The notes under the pieces are model-generated. The model worked only from the letters and a program-made list of their open reading frames with translations. It was not told the DNA's origin and made no database searches. Position numbers and translations under genes: made by a program. This document shows positions 46,597 through 57,105 of a stretch of 64,000 nt of DNA, piece by piece. Numbering within the stretch: the first letter of the stretch is position 1; each line of letters begins with the position of its first letter. This stretch comes from Siphonodentalium dalli (lineage: Eukaryota > Mollusca > Scaphopoda > Gadilida > Siphonodentaliidae): positions 46,111,549 through 46,175,548 of the forward strand of contig CP136067.1 in NCBI GenBank assembly GCA_032622095.1, in the 5' to 3' direction.

Positions 46597-47231
46597 TTAA
46601 TCATTGTCAGAATCTTCGACCGTTAGATTTATTTCTAGGAGTTTCTTGAATTTTCTCATCGCTTCATCCGCAGCCCATTCATTATTATATCGTGTTTGGT
46701 CAGTTTGACCATTTTCTTCACGATAGCGTTATGTATGCGGGATGTTTTCAATCGGTGCTGGTATTCTATCAATCGTCTGTAACTTTTGAGAAAGAGAGAA
46801 AACTCTGTGTCGATGCGTTCTAGCTGAGCTTTTCCCTCAGCCTCTTCTCCCGACACGCTCTCTTCTTCCATCAGTTTATCAACCTTACCAGACAATGCTT
46901 TCACATCATCGATGACGCGTTTCATCATACTTTTGAATGTGTCCATCTCATTGACGCATCGCGCAGCTTTCTTACGGCCGAATACCGTTCTACTACCGGC
47001 GACAGTATCATCCTCTGAATCTGAAGAGGACGAAGCGGTTCTAGATTCTGATGAATGTGAACTGGGAATGATATCAGATTCGGACAAATCTAGAACCGTT
47101 TCTCGGTCATCTGTATCTTTTCCGAAAAAATCTCTCTTCGTTCCTGACATAATTCCGTGTTTAATCTGTTTATGTTTTTGTAGATTGTAGTTCGTCGATA
47201 AAATATTTCCGCATAAATGGCACCCAGGCAT
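46597..47231 (-). pseudogene. C2H2 zinc-finger protein gene with a C-terminal frameshift
   Basis: The open frame 46656-47231 gives 191 codons. Residues 4-24 form a C2H2 finger (Cys4, Cys7, His19, His24) at the very N-terminus. Residues 45-85 are acidic and serine-rich (LDLSESDI, SSSSDSEDD). Residues 95-170 are helical, probably coiled coil (MKRVIDDVKALSGKVDKLM, then a region rich in Lys, Arg and His). Near 46690 the frame slips by one base. In the neighbouring frame the protein-like sequence continues with EWAADEAMRKFKKLLEI to an acidic end and a TAA at 46597, followed at once by AATAAA. A TATA-like TAATATAAGAG lies about 30 bases before the ATG. No intron is seen. The product may bind nucleic acid; the family is unknown. 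The same layout (finger first, acidic linker, helical end) suggests a mobile-element or virus-derived gene, which is inference. Confidence 0.6.
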
Positions 47232-47255
47232 TATCGCGAATTATTGTAAGAACGA

Positions 47256-47266
47256 TCACTCTTATA
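47256..47266 (-). promoter_or_regulatory. Putative TATA box of the minus-strand C2H2 gene
   Basis: TAATATAAGAG on the minus strand, about 30 bases before the ATG at 47231. Confidence 0.4.
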
Positions 47267-47329
47267 TTACCGAAAAGATCGAAAAAGTTGTGTTAAAAAA
47301 AATGGCGCGCGCAGCAAATGATCAAGAGG

Positions 47330-47895
47330 GGAGTGGGGAAAAGAGCAAATGAGCAACTGAGCACATGAGCAAGAGTGGAGAACACCAAAACGACCTTAAA
47401 GTCATCGTTAGCATGTATGAATAAAATGTTATCATGCGTACATTTTTTTCTCCAAAATACTAGTTAATCAATAGTGATTAATAATTACCTGACTTGTGAC
47501 TAAATACTAGTTAATCAATGGGGATTAATAAAGTTTACTTTTATTTGTCCATGGGTGACCAATAGTCACTATATGGACCTATTATCCGTTTTACTAATGC
47601 ATTTTAAGACATTACTTCTCAGTTTTACTAATACACCATACGATAATACGTTTCCCTAGAATAAATTGTATAGCATATTATTAACAAATCACCGAGTCTG
47701 TGTCACGTAGCTATGTTAATTATCTGACATGTGCGGTTCTGGTAAAATTATGTATTCCTTCACATTTCAATTTTGTATCAATGAAACCTTTCAAAAGGAT
47801 TATTTTTTACAGTAATCTTTTATGTTTAACATTTTTTATTCATCTCATGCGATATAATTATTCAATGCTTTATTCTGTTTTCTCTTAATCCATAT
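47330..47895. other. No gene recognised
   Basis: Short GAGCAAATGAGCAACTGAGC-type repeats occur near 47342-47376. Two near-identical phrases, ACTAGTTAATCAATAGTGAT and ACTAGTTAATCAATGGGGAT, lie near 47460 and 47507. Confidence 0.4.
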
Positions 47896-47999
47896 TGAGA
47901 ATGGAGATTATGTACAAAAGATCGTATAATATAAGAAGGAATGCACATTATTATGTACATAATATACAACAATCCCCCGAGTCCCGATCAACATGGCGT

Positions 48000-48050
48000 A
48001 TGATTATCATCATTATTATCATCATCGCTGCCTTCATCATCATGGTAAAT
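48000..48050. repeat. (ATC)n microsatellite
   Basis: ATCATCATTATTATCATCATC-type repeats with interruptions. They create the poly-isoleucine run of a 166-codon ORF (47895-48395) that I do not accept as a gene. Confidence 0.8.
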
Positions 48051-48466
48051 TATCCCATGGACTCACGACCGCATGGATTAAGGATTTTCCTAAAGAGCTT
48101 GTGTTGCAAACATGAGGTGAACTGTTCGGAGGTCGTAATCAAATTGGGCTCCGGAACTCGGGGGTACATAATTATATATGTATACCAGTATGCAGGAGTC
48201 GATTTTGGTCACCATTCTACACAATTGTATAAGTTTCGATCTCTCTTGCGTTTTGCAAGTGTATCCCAGCCGTCTCATGAAAGCTTATTTTCAAAGCCGC
48301 GTCTTATTATAAACCATCCAGATATGTTGCCTCATGATCCCAACAGTTGCCCCATACTGAGGAGTAATATAACTAGTCCGGTGTTCCATTTCTGATGTCG
48401 GGTGGATCGGATTATTATCTTTACTTGTAACTCGGTGTGAATGATTCTTCAATGGATTAAATTTAA

Positions 48467-48713
48467 CCCTTTATTTACTAAATAGATTCTCTCCCATCAG
48501 TTATAAACGTATACATTGAAATGGTCTATAGTTCACATGGAGGGATGTTCAAGAAATATGAGGAGAAGACGACAGACAATATTAAGTGCAGAAGGAATCA
48601 TATTCATTGGTGTGGAATGTTCAGATTATAAGTTCAACAAACGAACTATGTTGGACTTATTATCATTTCCTAATGGACAACTACTTGTCAAGCAGTATTT
48701 GTTTTTGAAAGAG
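48467..48713 (+). mobile_element. TTAA family-3 element
   Basis: TTAA at 48463-48466 and 48714-48717. The left end CCCTTTATTTACTAAATAG and the right end TTTGAAAGAG are diverged inverted repeats. Body text GGAGGGATGTTCAAG and GTTCAGATTATAAGTTCAAC matches the other copies. Confidence 0.8.
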
Positions 48714-48921
48714 TTAACGACCCATCGTTCTGACTATTTATGAATGTTATTTATATCTGAGTTCATTATGCATGTTGGATGCCAATGTGGGATAGTATGA
48801 CAGCTGAGTATATCCGTGCTTTAGTAAAACAAGTACCAGTTAGCGACTGTAACCCAATTACATGTTTCAGTCGATGAGATGCATTTTCAAATGGTGCAGA
48901 TTGTACCAGCACAAGTCTGTT

Positions 48922-49177
48922 CAGTCTGTTGTCCCGAAAACCGCACATTATCTGCTTATAATTTAATTTGTATTAGGTATATAATCTTCTTAGAATCGCC
49001 TAATTTTGAGTCGATAATGTGCTGAAAATGACAGCATTTTAGTCACATTATCGACTCATAATGAGGCGATTCAAAGCAATGAGACAAATAAGCCAACTCA
49101 CGACTTTTGAGATGTACGCTCTTTAACCTGTGTTTTCACTGTGACCCATGCCATAAAACGAAAAAGCTGATATGTTG
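48922..49177 (-). mobile_element. 7-bp-duplication element, copy 6, internally deleted
   Basis: Starts CAGTCTGTTGTCCCGAAAAC and runs in the family order to CCATAAAACGAAAAAGCTGA, then joins directly to the terminal GATATGTTG. The left-end section is deleted. Flanks do not match, so the duplication is lost or the copy is rearranged. Confidence 0.7.
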
Positions 49178-49368
49178 ATATGTACATGTACATGAACGTC
49201 TGATCCAGGAATCAAATCGTAAGTTAGGCTTTAATAGCTGACGGTGGTGATCTTTGAGTGTATATGCTGGAAATCTGAACATCCGCTTTATCTGGTTAAG
49301 TCCACGAAATCATATATTGAGCGTTTGTTTCTATAGAATAATCATATTATTCGTTCATCGCTCATTTT

Positions 49369-49482
49369 GTGATGTGACATATAAAGTACATGTGGAATGT
49401 GAATATGTGATGGGATATATAAAGTACATGTGGAATGTGAATATGTGATGTGATATATAAAGAACTTGTGGAATGTGAATAT
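49369..49482. repeat. Three tandem 38-bp units
   Basis: Unit GTGATGTGAYATATAAAGTA plus CATGTGGAATGTGAATAT repeats three times (49369, 49407, 49445) with one to three changes. Confidence 0.95.
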
Positions 49483-50636
49483 GTGTATGTGCCATGAGTT
49501 GACTTTATTGAGCGGATCGAATAAGGTATTCCTGGGATAGGAGCTTACCTGTTTGTTTGAACATATTTATTGTGACCACATATATGTGGAATATTATTTC
49601 ATAACACAGAATTTATAAACAATGTTGAGGGTGCAAAGAAGATCGGAGCACAAGTTACCAAACTTCGTGAGGCTCCTCTCCCCTCGCGTTCAGCTGCTGA
49701 TGAATTAAAATCGATGATGTTACAGGAAGAATTTTAATGAGACTTTTTTATTGTCATTTATTTGTATGGGGGGACGGTGTCCAATGTGATCGACCAGATG
49801 CATGTATATCCAGGGGCACCGTCTCCAAATCAAAAACATGCATGTTGTAGTTATGGCCATGGCAGTGGGCGGAGTCCCACATCGATGGGAATAATGATTA
49901 CTAAAATGGGTCTGTGTATATGATGAATTACCTGTGATGTTAACATTTGAACAGTGTCGATCACACAACTATTAGTTACCGCTACAAATACTATACTACT
50001 TGCTACAAATACTATACTACTTTCACAATCAGGACATGTTTTGTATATACAATGTTTCGGGATTAATCATTTTTGAACATTGTTCTTGCTGGAAGATGAT
50101 TTAGTCCGTCATATCTTCGGACGACAAAATATTCGGGTAAATTTTCAGAAAAACACTTTTTACTGTCTCAGATATGTGATTATTTATATTTTGGGGAGCA
50201 TTGGTGCGTTCGAACAACAGACTTACAGTATACTCATTCAGCAAACATTGTTTCGAATCAACGAATGCATCAAATTTGTTGCTGATAAGGGAATCTCTGA
50301 GCTACGCTGGTTGCATGTATAGATTCTGGAGAATAACATTTTATTTGATTCTATTTCCAATCCTCAACATATACATGTTACACAAATTCATGCAAAAAGC
50401 GATACATACATAAGTGAATTGATAGAAAATGGAATTAAACAACAAGAACAAGGGTTAGTAATAAGTGTGCTCCATGTTTCGCCCCCCCCCCCCGTATGAC
50501 CTTTAAGTGGGGAGTGTAATGTCGTTCGGACGGAAAATATTATGAATGTCGGAGAAAGTTAGTGTCGAGAAAGATTTCGGTAGAGGTGATGGAGAAAGAG
50601 TGAGTGAGCGTTGGGAAAACATAAATAAGATGCCCA
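49483..50636. other. No gene recognised
   Basis: ORFs of 64-82 codons without motifs. ACAAATACTATACTACTT occurs twice in tandem near 49983-50022, and a C tract (about 13) lies near 50481. Confidence 0.4.
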
Positions 50637-51638
50637 CTCTTAGAACAAATGTGTATAAATTCTATAAAATATGTGTTAGTTTTTATCTTACAAATTTAGT
50701 AGAAATGACATGTGTCGGTGGAATTTTCTCAACATTGAATATGTGAGTATATTAACCCTTTACCCAACAAACCGGCCATAACCGGCCAAATAAAGCTTCA
50801 ACAGCCTAAAATATCTTCGGTCTGTCTCAATAGAACCATACAAATATGGATATCATTGGAACCGGCTCCTTGACCACATTGTGATAGTTACAGTTATGCC
50901 CTGTGCCAATGCATTCTCTTATATATGCGAGTCGACCATAGGTCGCCTCGCATATATAAGAGAATGCATTGGCCTCAATTTTTTTTTTTTACACTTTTTA
51001 CCATTTTTTCTTACATTCTTTAACAATTTTATAATTTTTAATGTGTTAAGCCAATGCATCCTCTTATATATGCGAGTCGCCTCGCATATATAAGAGAATG
51101 CATTGGCCTCAATTTTTTTTTTTTACACTTTTTACCATTTTTTCTTACATTCTTTAACAATTTTATAATTTTTAATGTGTTAAGCCAATGCATCCTCTTA
51201 TATATGCGAGGCGACCTATGGTCGACTCGCATATATAAGAGAATGCATTGGCACAGGGCCCTTCTTTTGGGTAAAGGGTTAAAGTTATAAAATGAGATAT
51301 GTTCTATTTGAGACACAAACCTCGTAAAAGCTACCATATTACAAATCTGGCAGCAGCTTTAAAACACTGTGCTACACAATTATGTGCTGTTCGGTTTTGA
51401 CACAAACGCAGTGTATAACAAATTTACAACTGCTGCCAATTTTTTTTTCAGTTGTAGCCTTTACGAGTTTTGTGTCTTCAATATAACACATCTCATCTAG
51501 TTAATAACCATGATAACATTCATTCATATTCAATGTTGAGGAAATTCCACAGACACATATGTCATGTGTCATTTCTACACAATTTTGTTTAAGGTCAAAA
51601 TTAATTCGTGTAGAATTTATACACATTTGTTCTAAGAG
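50637..51638. mobile_element. Long inverted-repeat element interrupted by a family-1 element
   Basis: CTCTTAGAACAAATGTGTAT at 50637 is matched in reverse by a sequence ending GTTCTAAGAG at 51638. The arms continue inward with shared text (GAAATGACA, GTGGAATTT, CTCAACATTGAATATG, then GAGATATGTT/GAGATGTGTT, GACACAAA, CTCGTAAA). Arm length is about 190 bp. The left arm is split by the family-1 element at 50756-51278. The right arm keeps an uninterrupted TTAA at the matching place (near 51502). The centre, about 51340-51450, is AT-rich. Confidence 0.85.
50756..51278 (-). mobile_element. TTAA family-1 element with three palindromes
   Basis: 523 bp between TTAA at 50752-50755 and 51279-51282, with termini CCCTTTACCCAAC and TTTTGGGTAAAGGG. 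It holds three palindromes and two copies of the AT-rich spacer. The middle palindrome lacks part of the centre (GCGAGTCGCCTCGC). The second and third share a GCATCCTC change, which indicates tandem duplication of spacer plus palindrome. Confidence 0.9.
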
Positions 51639-51639
51639 C

Positions 51640-52660
51640 GCAGAGAACAGTGAAAGTAGTAGTCGCATTGTGTAGTCTAGAATTCCAGAGTTGATTTAAT
51701 CTTGAGTATTTATATCTAATACATTATAATCACATACAGGCTATCGTTCGCTGAATTAAGCATTCCAAAGAAACCATGTGTCTGAATAGATACAATTTGT
51801 TCAACTGTAAGACTCGTGAAGGCTGACATTTCTACGCAATTTATACCAGTTACTAGTATCGACAATCGCCCGAAACGCCAGTAAATCTCGCGTAAAGTCG
51901 TCTGGCTTCCACGTGATCTCGCGTCGTTAGACGAGACATAATTGAGTTATTTGAAGTAGACGACAATGGGATTCCCCAGACTCTGGTGGGAATTCCAACA
52001 ATGAAATTAAATACAAACCGCTACTCGATGATTGTACAAGGGAACGTCAATCCAGTCAGTGATTACTCAAAACACCTCGATAACTTCCACCCATTCACAT
52101 GAAACCAAAACTATGGTAATGGCGACAGACACACCTGCCCCAGCTATGGCCAAATTCTTTGAGTCAGAAATGTCATGACTGGCAATCAGATTTGTTTTTA
52201 ATTTCTGACTGGAAAATGTAAGTTGAGATTTTCTGTTTTAATAGCGCATTTAATTGACCGATCAATATTCAGTGTAAAGTATGTTTTAACCTAAACCTTG
52301 ATATTCTCTAAATTTCAGTCCAATTTCACATTGATATCTCTGAAATGAACATACCGAACAGTAGGTGTTTGTGACGTCGCCGGTTGCGAACAACTGGGAA
52401 GTGAGTTACCAGCTGCAAACATCAAACAAACATGATGGGTCCAACCGAAATTTCCCCAGCGACGAAATTAGATACAAACTCGATCAAGTAATTGGGTGGT
52501 CAACCGCAGTCAGTGGACATTTTGAAACAGATTCATTTTAATTCTTCTACCAAATACATGATTTTAAGAATGTATATAAATGTGCATAAACATAGAGTCA
52601 AAACATATCATTTCTCGCAACCACAGAAGATCAAGATGAGATAATAATTACACGGATAGA
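51640..52660. other. Decayed repeat text; no gene
   Basis: Phrases such as GACTGGAAAATGTAAGTTGAG and CAATATTCAGTGTAAAGT (52205-52283) recur, changed, at 53500-53560. AATTAGATACAAACTCGAT (52467) resembles AATTAAATACAAACCGCTAC (52006). This suggests an old tandem duplication. Confidence 0.4.
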
Positions 52661-52662
52661 AC

Positions 52663-53147
52663 TTATACAGGACAGCAATTCGATCTTTCATTGATGTGGC
52701 ACATACATTTACACAAGTTTCTATTTGAAAGAAGAATGGTAAATTTTCTCTGATTATGGAAGTTCCAATAACATTTCTTGATGTAAAAGCTTTTTCTGTT
52801 ATCGGCTAGTTCTGGACATTCAAGTAATACGTGGTGTCCATCACCAATAACATTCATTTCACAAAACGTGCATTTGCGCTCAGACTGTGGAGTTTTGTTC
52901 CATCGCCCGATATCTATTCCCAAATAATGGTTCACAGTTCTAAATCGTATTGAGTTCTTATATCTTTGTTAGAGGCGTGTGAAAAACATGATTCCATTCG
53001 AAATGTTGATTTTAGAATCATATATGTCTTTCCTTTTCCTGGGTTACTCATAGCGAAAGACCCCAGAGACTTCCAACGATTTCCAGAGAACGTTCCAATG
53101 TTACAGCGGTGTGTGGACATCGATACTGGGTATATCACAGCAGTCAT
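52663..53147 (-). pseudogene. LINE C-terminal fragment with CCHC-type finger, frameshifted
   Basis: Minus strand. The 90-codon frame (52663-52935) gives NHYLGIDIGRWNK, then RKCTFCEMNVIGDGHHVLLE and CPELADNRKSFY, the finger that ends many LINE ORF2 proteins. A neighbouring frame upstream continues with RYKNSIRFRT, so a frameshift lies near 52935. The segment matches the fragment at 63107-63571 (IRTANHRLGVEVARW, then CSLCKV with HFIIVCPKLADIREKL). No polymerase core is present. Both copies probably come from one LINE family. Confidence 0.75.
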
Positions 53148-54110
53148 CCCAAATTATGGGTAAAAGCTACTCACTTTGAATTTCATGCCTGAGACAACAG
53201 AAGTTGTATATTGAGAAGTGGAAGTCTCTAAAGTACGTATGTGCATGTCTCATTTAACCCAAGCCGACCTTGAAGTTGAATCCTGTGGTTAAACGAGACC
53301 GTAATCCGTCAAAGTAACAGGGAGGTCAATCTCAACCAGTGGATGATTCGAAAGATCTCCTATTTCCGAACGTTGATGTATATATGCAGCTTCGGGGACG
53401 TCGTTCCGTTGCGAGAGATGCGTCACCCAAATTCTGGTCTAACATTTCTATAGCTGGACATGTTATATCTGTGACAACGTCGGTTTGGAAAAGTCAGACT
53501 GGAAAAAAGTTGAGATTCTTTGGATAGTTTATTTGCTCAACCAATATTCAGTATTAAGTGTGTATGGTGTTAGTCCAAAAGTGGATTATTTGTCTATCTT
53601 CTGACTGATAACGCATTCAGTTGGATAGTGTACAACAATATAGGGGTGTTAGTTTGGAATTTTCTATCAGTTGATAAGCAAGAATACCGTTTTCCGATTG
53701 CCGAACCATGACACAGAAGTGATTGACAGTCAAATTAAATCCGAGTGTGATCTAACGTCATAATTTTCGGGTATAAGATTGAATTTTGGATAGAAAACAC
53801 CGGGGTTATTTAGAAGGTTGGTCACATAAGCTTTCCAGTGATAAATAAATACGACAACGGCTCATATCCTGGTTAGTCCCTTTAAACTATTACTATTTTA
53901 CATCTCTAAATGTAAAGTGAGGAAGCAAAATGACCTAATTCACAAATTTAATATATCAATATCTGGCTAACTTGGCGACTTCTGATGGTCATTCCTGCAT
54001 AATTCCTAAAAATTCTTATTTCATCCAGTAATACCAGTAACACAACAAGATATAATACATATAATATAACTTGAAGATTCTTTTAACTCTATAATTTAGT
54101 AGCAAGATGA
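53148..54110. other. No gene recognised
   Basis: Contains the diverged duplicate text noted at 51640-52660. No domain seen. Confidence 0.4.
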
Positions 54111-54175
54111 AAATGAAGTTGTCAACATTTCTATTTGCAGCTATTGTAAGACCACAGTCACCAGAGAGTTGATTC

Positions 54176-54800
54176 ATGCCCAAGTTGGATACTTCTAAGA
54201 TTCTGAAAAACATGTATGCTGTGTTACCCAAGGATCCGAAAGAAGACATCTCATCAAACCTAACAGACCTTCTTGAAGAAGAGATTATTGTGGCAATCTA
54301 TGCGCAAGCGCTGATAATTGCTGATAGGCGAACTTCTGTTAGAATGAGGAGGTACTCTCAAGGTATATATGTCAACAATTACAATCCCATCATTTTTAAA
54401 GCATTAAGATCGAATATTGACACGCAGTTCATATATATATCATACCTCACCTCATACACATCGAAACCAGAACGAACCATGTCGGATATCATGAAGAAGG
54501 CTTGTGAGAAGCTGGAACAGAACAGGATATCGGGCAGAAACTTCAACAGGTATCCCACATCATGATCAAGGGAAGAGAAGTATCGCAGCACGAGTCCACA
54601 ATGAGATCTCTTTCCATACCAATGAGGAGTCCAAATAATAGTGTGATATTCTTCCCAACACAAACCTGATGCCCGCCTGAGAATTCTGAAACAAAACGAT
54701 CAGTTCAATATATGGACGATGATGAAACTTCCATATATCTGCCCATTATTATTGACAAATATGCTGCAAGACCAGTTTCTGCAGAACGTATGTGTTTGGC
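54176..54800 (+). pseudogene. Helitron Rep/helicase gene, fragment 1
   Basis: The 129-codon frame (54176-54565) includes NLTDLLEEE, RRTSVRMRRYSQGIYVNNYN and PIIFKALRSNIDTQFI, then SYTSKPERTMSDIMKKACEK. This VNNYNP, N-x-DIQF, SY-x-x-K-x-E-x-xMS series is the conserved linker between the Rep and helicase domains of Helitron proteins. After a frameshift near 54550 it continues with IMIKGREVSQHES, SLSIPMRSPNNSVIFFP and IIIDKYAARPVSAERMCLA, again Helitron-like. The HUH nuclease domain is not seen upstream. At 54800 the frame is interrupted by a 7-bp-duplication element. Confidence 0.85.
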
Positions 54801-55163
54801 CAACATATCCTCGCGGAAATACGCACATAATCGACCTATAATGTGAAATACGTAGATAATGTGATTATTTCATTCTGAGATAAGCAGATATGGACTCGTA
54901 CACGTTATTTGCGTTTTATGGAGAGGGCCAAAGTGATAACACGTGTTAACGAGATACACAAGAAAAGTCGTGAGTTGGCTTATTTGTGTCATTGTCCGCT
55001 CATAATCTGCTTAGAATTGCCTCATTATGAGTCGATAATGTAACTAAAGCGTCTAATTTTCAACACATTATCGACTCAAAATGAGGCTATTTTGAGCACA
55101 TTATATAACTAAAATAAGTTCTATTATAAGCAGGTAATGTGCGGGTTTCGGAAGAACAGGCTG
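54801..55163 (+). mobile_element. 7-bp-duplication element, copy 7, inside the Helitron
   Basis: Starts CAACATATCCTCGCGG and ends GAAGAACAGGCTG, with a perfect duplication GTTTGGC at 54794-54800 and 55164-55170. It is 363 bp, the same length as copy 1. Removing the element and one duplication keeps the Helitron frame (CLA followed by HLVDK). Confidence 0.92.
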
Positions 55164-55216
55164 GTTTGGCTCATCTTGTCGACAAATAAAAATCAACTGA
55201 ATTAAATGATGATACC
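55164..55216 (+). pseudogene. Helitron gene, short fragment 2
   Basis: After the 7-bp element the host frame continues HLVDK, a stop, then KSTELNDDT. This text is duplicated at 56579-56600 because a LINE inserted here. Confidence 0.6.
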
Positions 55217-56578
55217 GTACATTATCATGATTTATCTAACGGGACTATTACCATACACCGCCAGATATACATAAAAAGATATATATATGTAATATTGATA
55301 ATTTGAATTATCCCAAAACCTCACTCAACAAAGAGATTTTCCGACGATCCATATAGATTCCCATTCTGTTTACCTATATAAATATGGCGGTATCTCTTGC
55401 CTGAAACCGTTGTAGCAACAGAAAACAAAATATTTGGTTCCTAATATATACCCATGGAACTGGAACTGAAACTGTTAATATGTTTTAGATAATTTGAACA
55501 GTTCAAAAAATTCTTATGGAAAGATAATACATTTTCGATCTGATAAATCGTCTGGATTGGCTCACAACCACGACAATACTCATTTGTGATATGCCCTAAG
55601 TAATAGATTCTAAAAAGTTTTATATATGACTATAGTCTGTACAAGTGCGTGAATCTGAAATACAACCATCTATGCTATTACGCATAGTTATACTTGTTTT
55701 AGGGGGTAGCAGGAAGAGAGCCCGATAGGGCTAAGCTACCCCCGACAATACACTGTTATAATTTATTATGTACTAGGGGGTTGCCCGTCACAAAATGACG
55801 GGTATATAAATGTTCTTTGTCTTTTTCTAGTGTCCGCTTTCATGGACACATGGAATGGTCATGCTTCTCTTTTGTTGTTACTGGATGCGCGTTGGAACAC
55901 TTTATTTCACTAAAACTGTATTTCTACACACCCAGTCTACATATGCGCATGCACATATTGAACGAAACAAAATCAGTATATTATTTAAATACTACTATGC
56001 ACCAACTGAAACATACTCAATTCAGGAGCCTTCATTTGGGAGCTTGTTGCACATTTTGAACGGACCCACTTTGGAACCTGTATTCCGCATGTCGCCTAAT
56101 TATCACACGCTTGCACTGTGCGGTCCATTTGTATGAACACTTTTCAATAAAATTGTATTTTTTAGTTGGTTGAGCGCATGGAAGTTTCGCATACAATAGC
56201 AAAGCAAGTGTTGGTTTGCGTTCGACGTCAATGACGTCATTTGGACAAATGTCATAAGAAATAGTGTCTACTTGAGTGCAGATACTGCATTTGGGGACCA
56301 TGTTAGATCTCAGGTTTGCTCAGACCAATCGGCGGGAAATTTGGTGAGTCACCTTTTATGACAGACTATAGGCAGTGGTACAAATTGGGGCCACATTGGA
56401 CGCATGATTAAAACGTTATAAACGCGCCAAAAGCGTGACCGAGTTATACACACACACACACACACACACATACACACACAGACGACGGGTTTTATATATG
56501 TAGATTACTGCCACTGTATCATTCGTGTGTATTGTAAATAAACTATCCTATCCTATCCTATCCTGCAACATACAATTA
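55217..56578 (+). mobile_element. 5'-truncated LINE in the Helitron, itself carrying an insertion
   Basis: A stem-loop at 55702-55743 (GGGGGTAGC with GCTACCCCC) is followed by a poly(A)-type region and a (CTATC)n tail at 56543-56564. The 22-bp target AACTGAATTAAATGATGATACC-type sequence at 55195-55216 recurs at 56579-56600 with three mismatches, fitting a LINE-type target duplication. No reverse-transcriptase codons were recognised in 55217-55700. A fragment of the Tc1-like MITE (ATGCCCTAAGTAATAGA) lies near 55591. An unrelated element, 55772-56504, interrupts the 3' part. Confidence 0.7.
55772..56504 (+). mobile_element. Unclassified element with TTGCCCGTC and GACGGG ends
   Basis: Starts ACTAGGGGGTTGCCCGTCAC with a small hairpin (CCCGTCACAAAATGACGGG) and ends with a (CA)n run, then GACGACGGGTTTTATATATG. 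It splits the LINE 3' end between the stem-loop and its CTATC tail. Its ORFs (55817-56136, and 56032-56301 on minus) have no recognised domain. I cannot name the superfamily. Confidence 0.6.
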
Positions 56579-56633
56579 AACTGAGTTAAATGACAATACC
56601 ACAGACAATTGAATGGTGTTAAATACAGGGAAT
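56579..56633 (+). pseudogene. Helitron gene, short fragment 3
   Basis: Reads TELNDNTTDN, a stop, MVLNTGN. It leads directly into the next fragment once the 7-bp element is ignored (NTGNSDNDDEESE). Confidence 0.6.
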
Positions 56634-57105
56634 CAACATATCTCGCATACATACGCATATAATCGACCTATAATGTGAAATTGGTACATAATTGATTATC
56701 TGATTCTGAAATATGCAGATAATGCAGTCATTGCCATTATTTCGTTTTATGGCGCGGGCCACAGTGAGAACACATGTTGAAGAAAATCCGCACATTATAT
56801 CTGTTTATACATAACTTCCATGAGGTAGATAATCTGCTTACAAATGCCCCATTTTGAGTCGATAATGTGCTGGAAATGAGTGCATTATCGACCCATAATG
56901 AGGCGATTCAAAGCAAATGTTCGGACAATGACACATATAATCCAACCCACGACTTTGCCCGCTTTTTAACAGCTGTGGCCCGCGCCATAAAACTAAATAA
57001 CGGCTATGACTCCATTATCTGCTTATTTCCGAATCAAATAATCACATTATGTACCTATTTCAAATAATAAGCAGAAAATGTGCGGTTTTTCGGGAGAGCA
57101 GTCTG
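56634..57105 (+). mobile_element. 7-bp-duplication element, copy 8, chimeric, inside the Helitron
   Basis: Perfect duplication AGGGAAT at 56627-56633 and 57106-57112. It starts CAACATATCTCGC and ends GGAGAGCAGTCTG. At 56783 the left half switches to an inverted copy beginning AAAATCCGCACATTAT that runs back through GTGGCCCGCGCCATAAAACT, so the 472-bp element is partly an inverted duplication of itself. Confidence 0.88.

Noticed and set aside
47895-48395. A 166-codon ORF with a run of isoleucines
   Set aside because: The run is an (ATC)n microsatellite and the remainder has no recognisable domain or coding-like composition.
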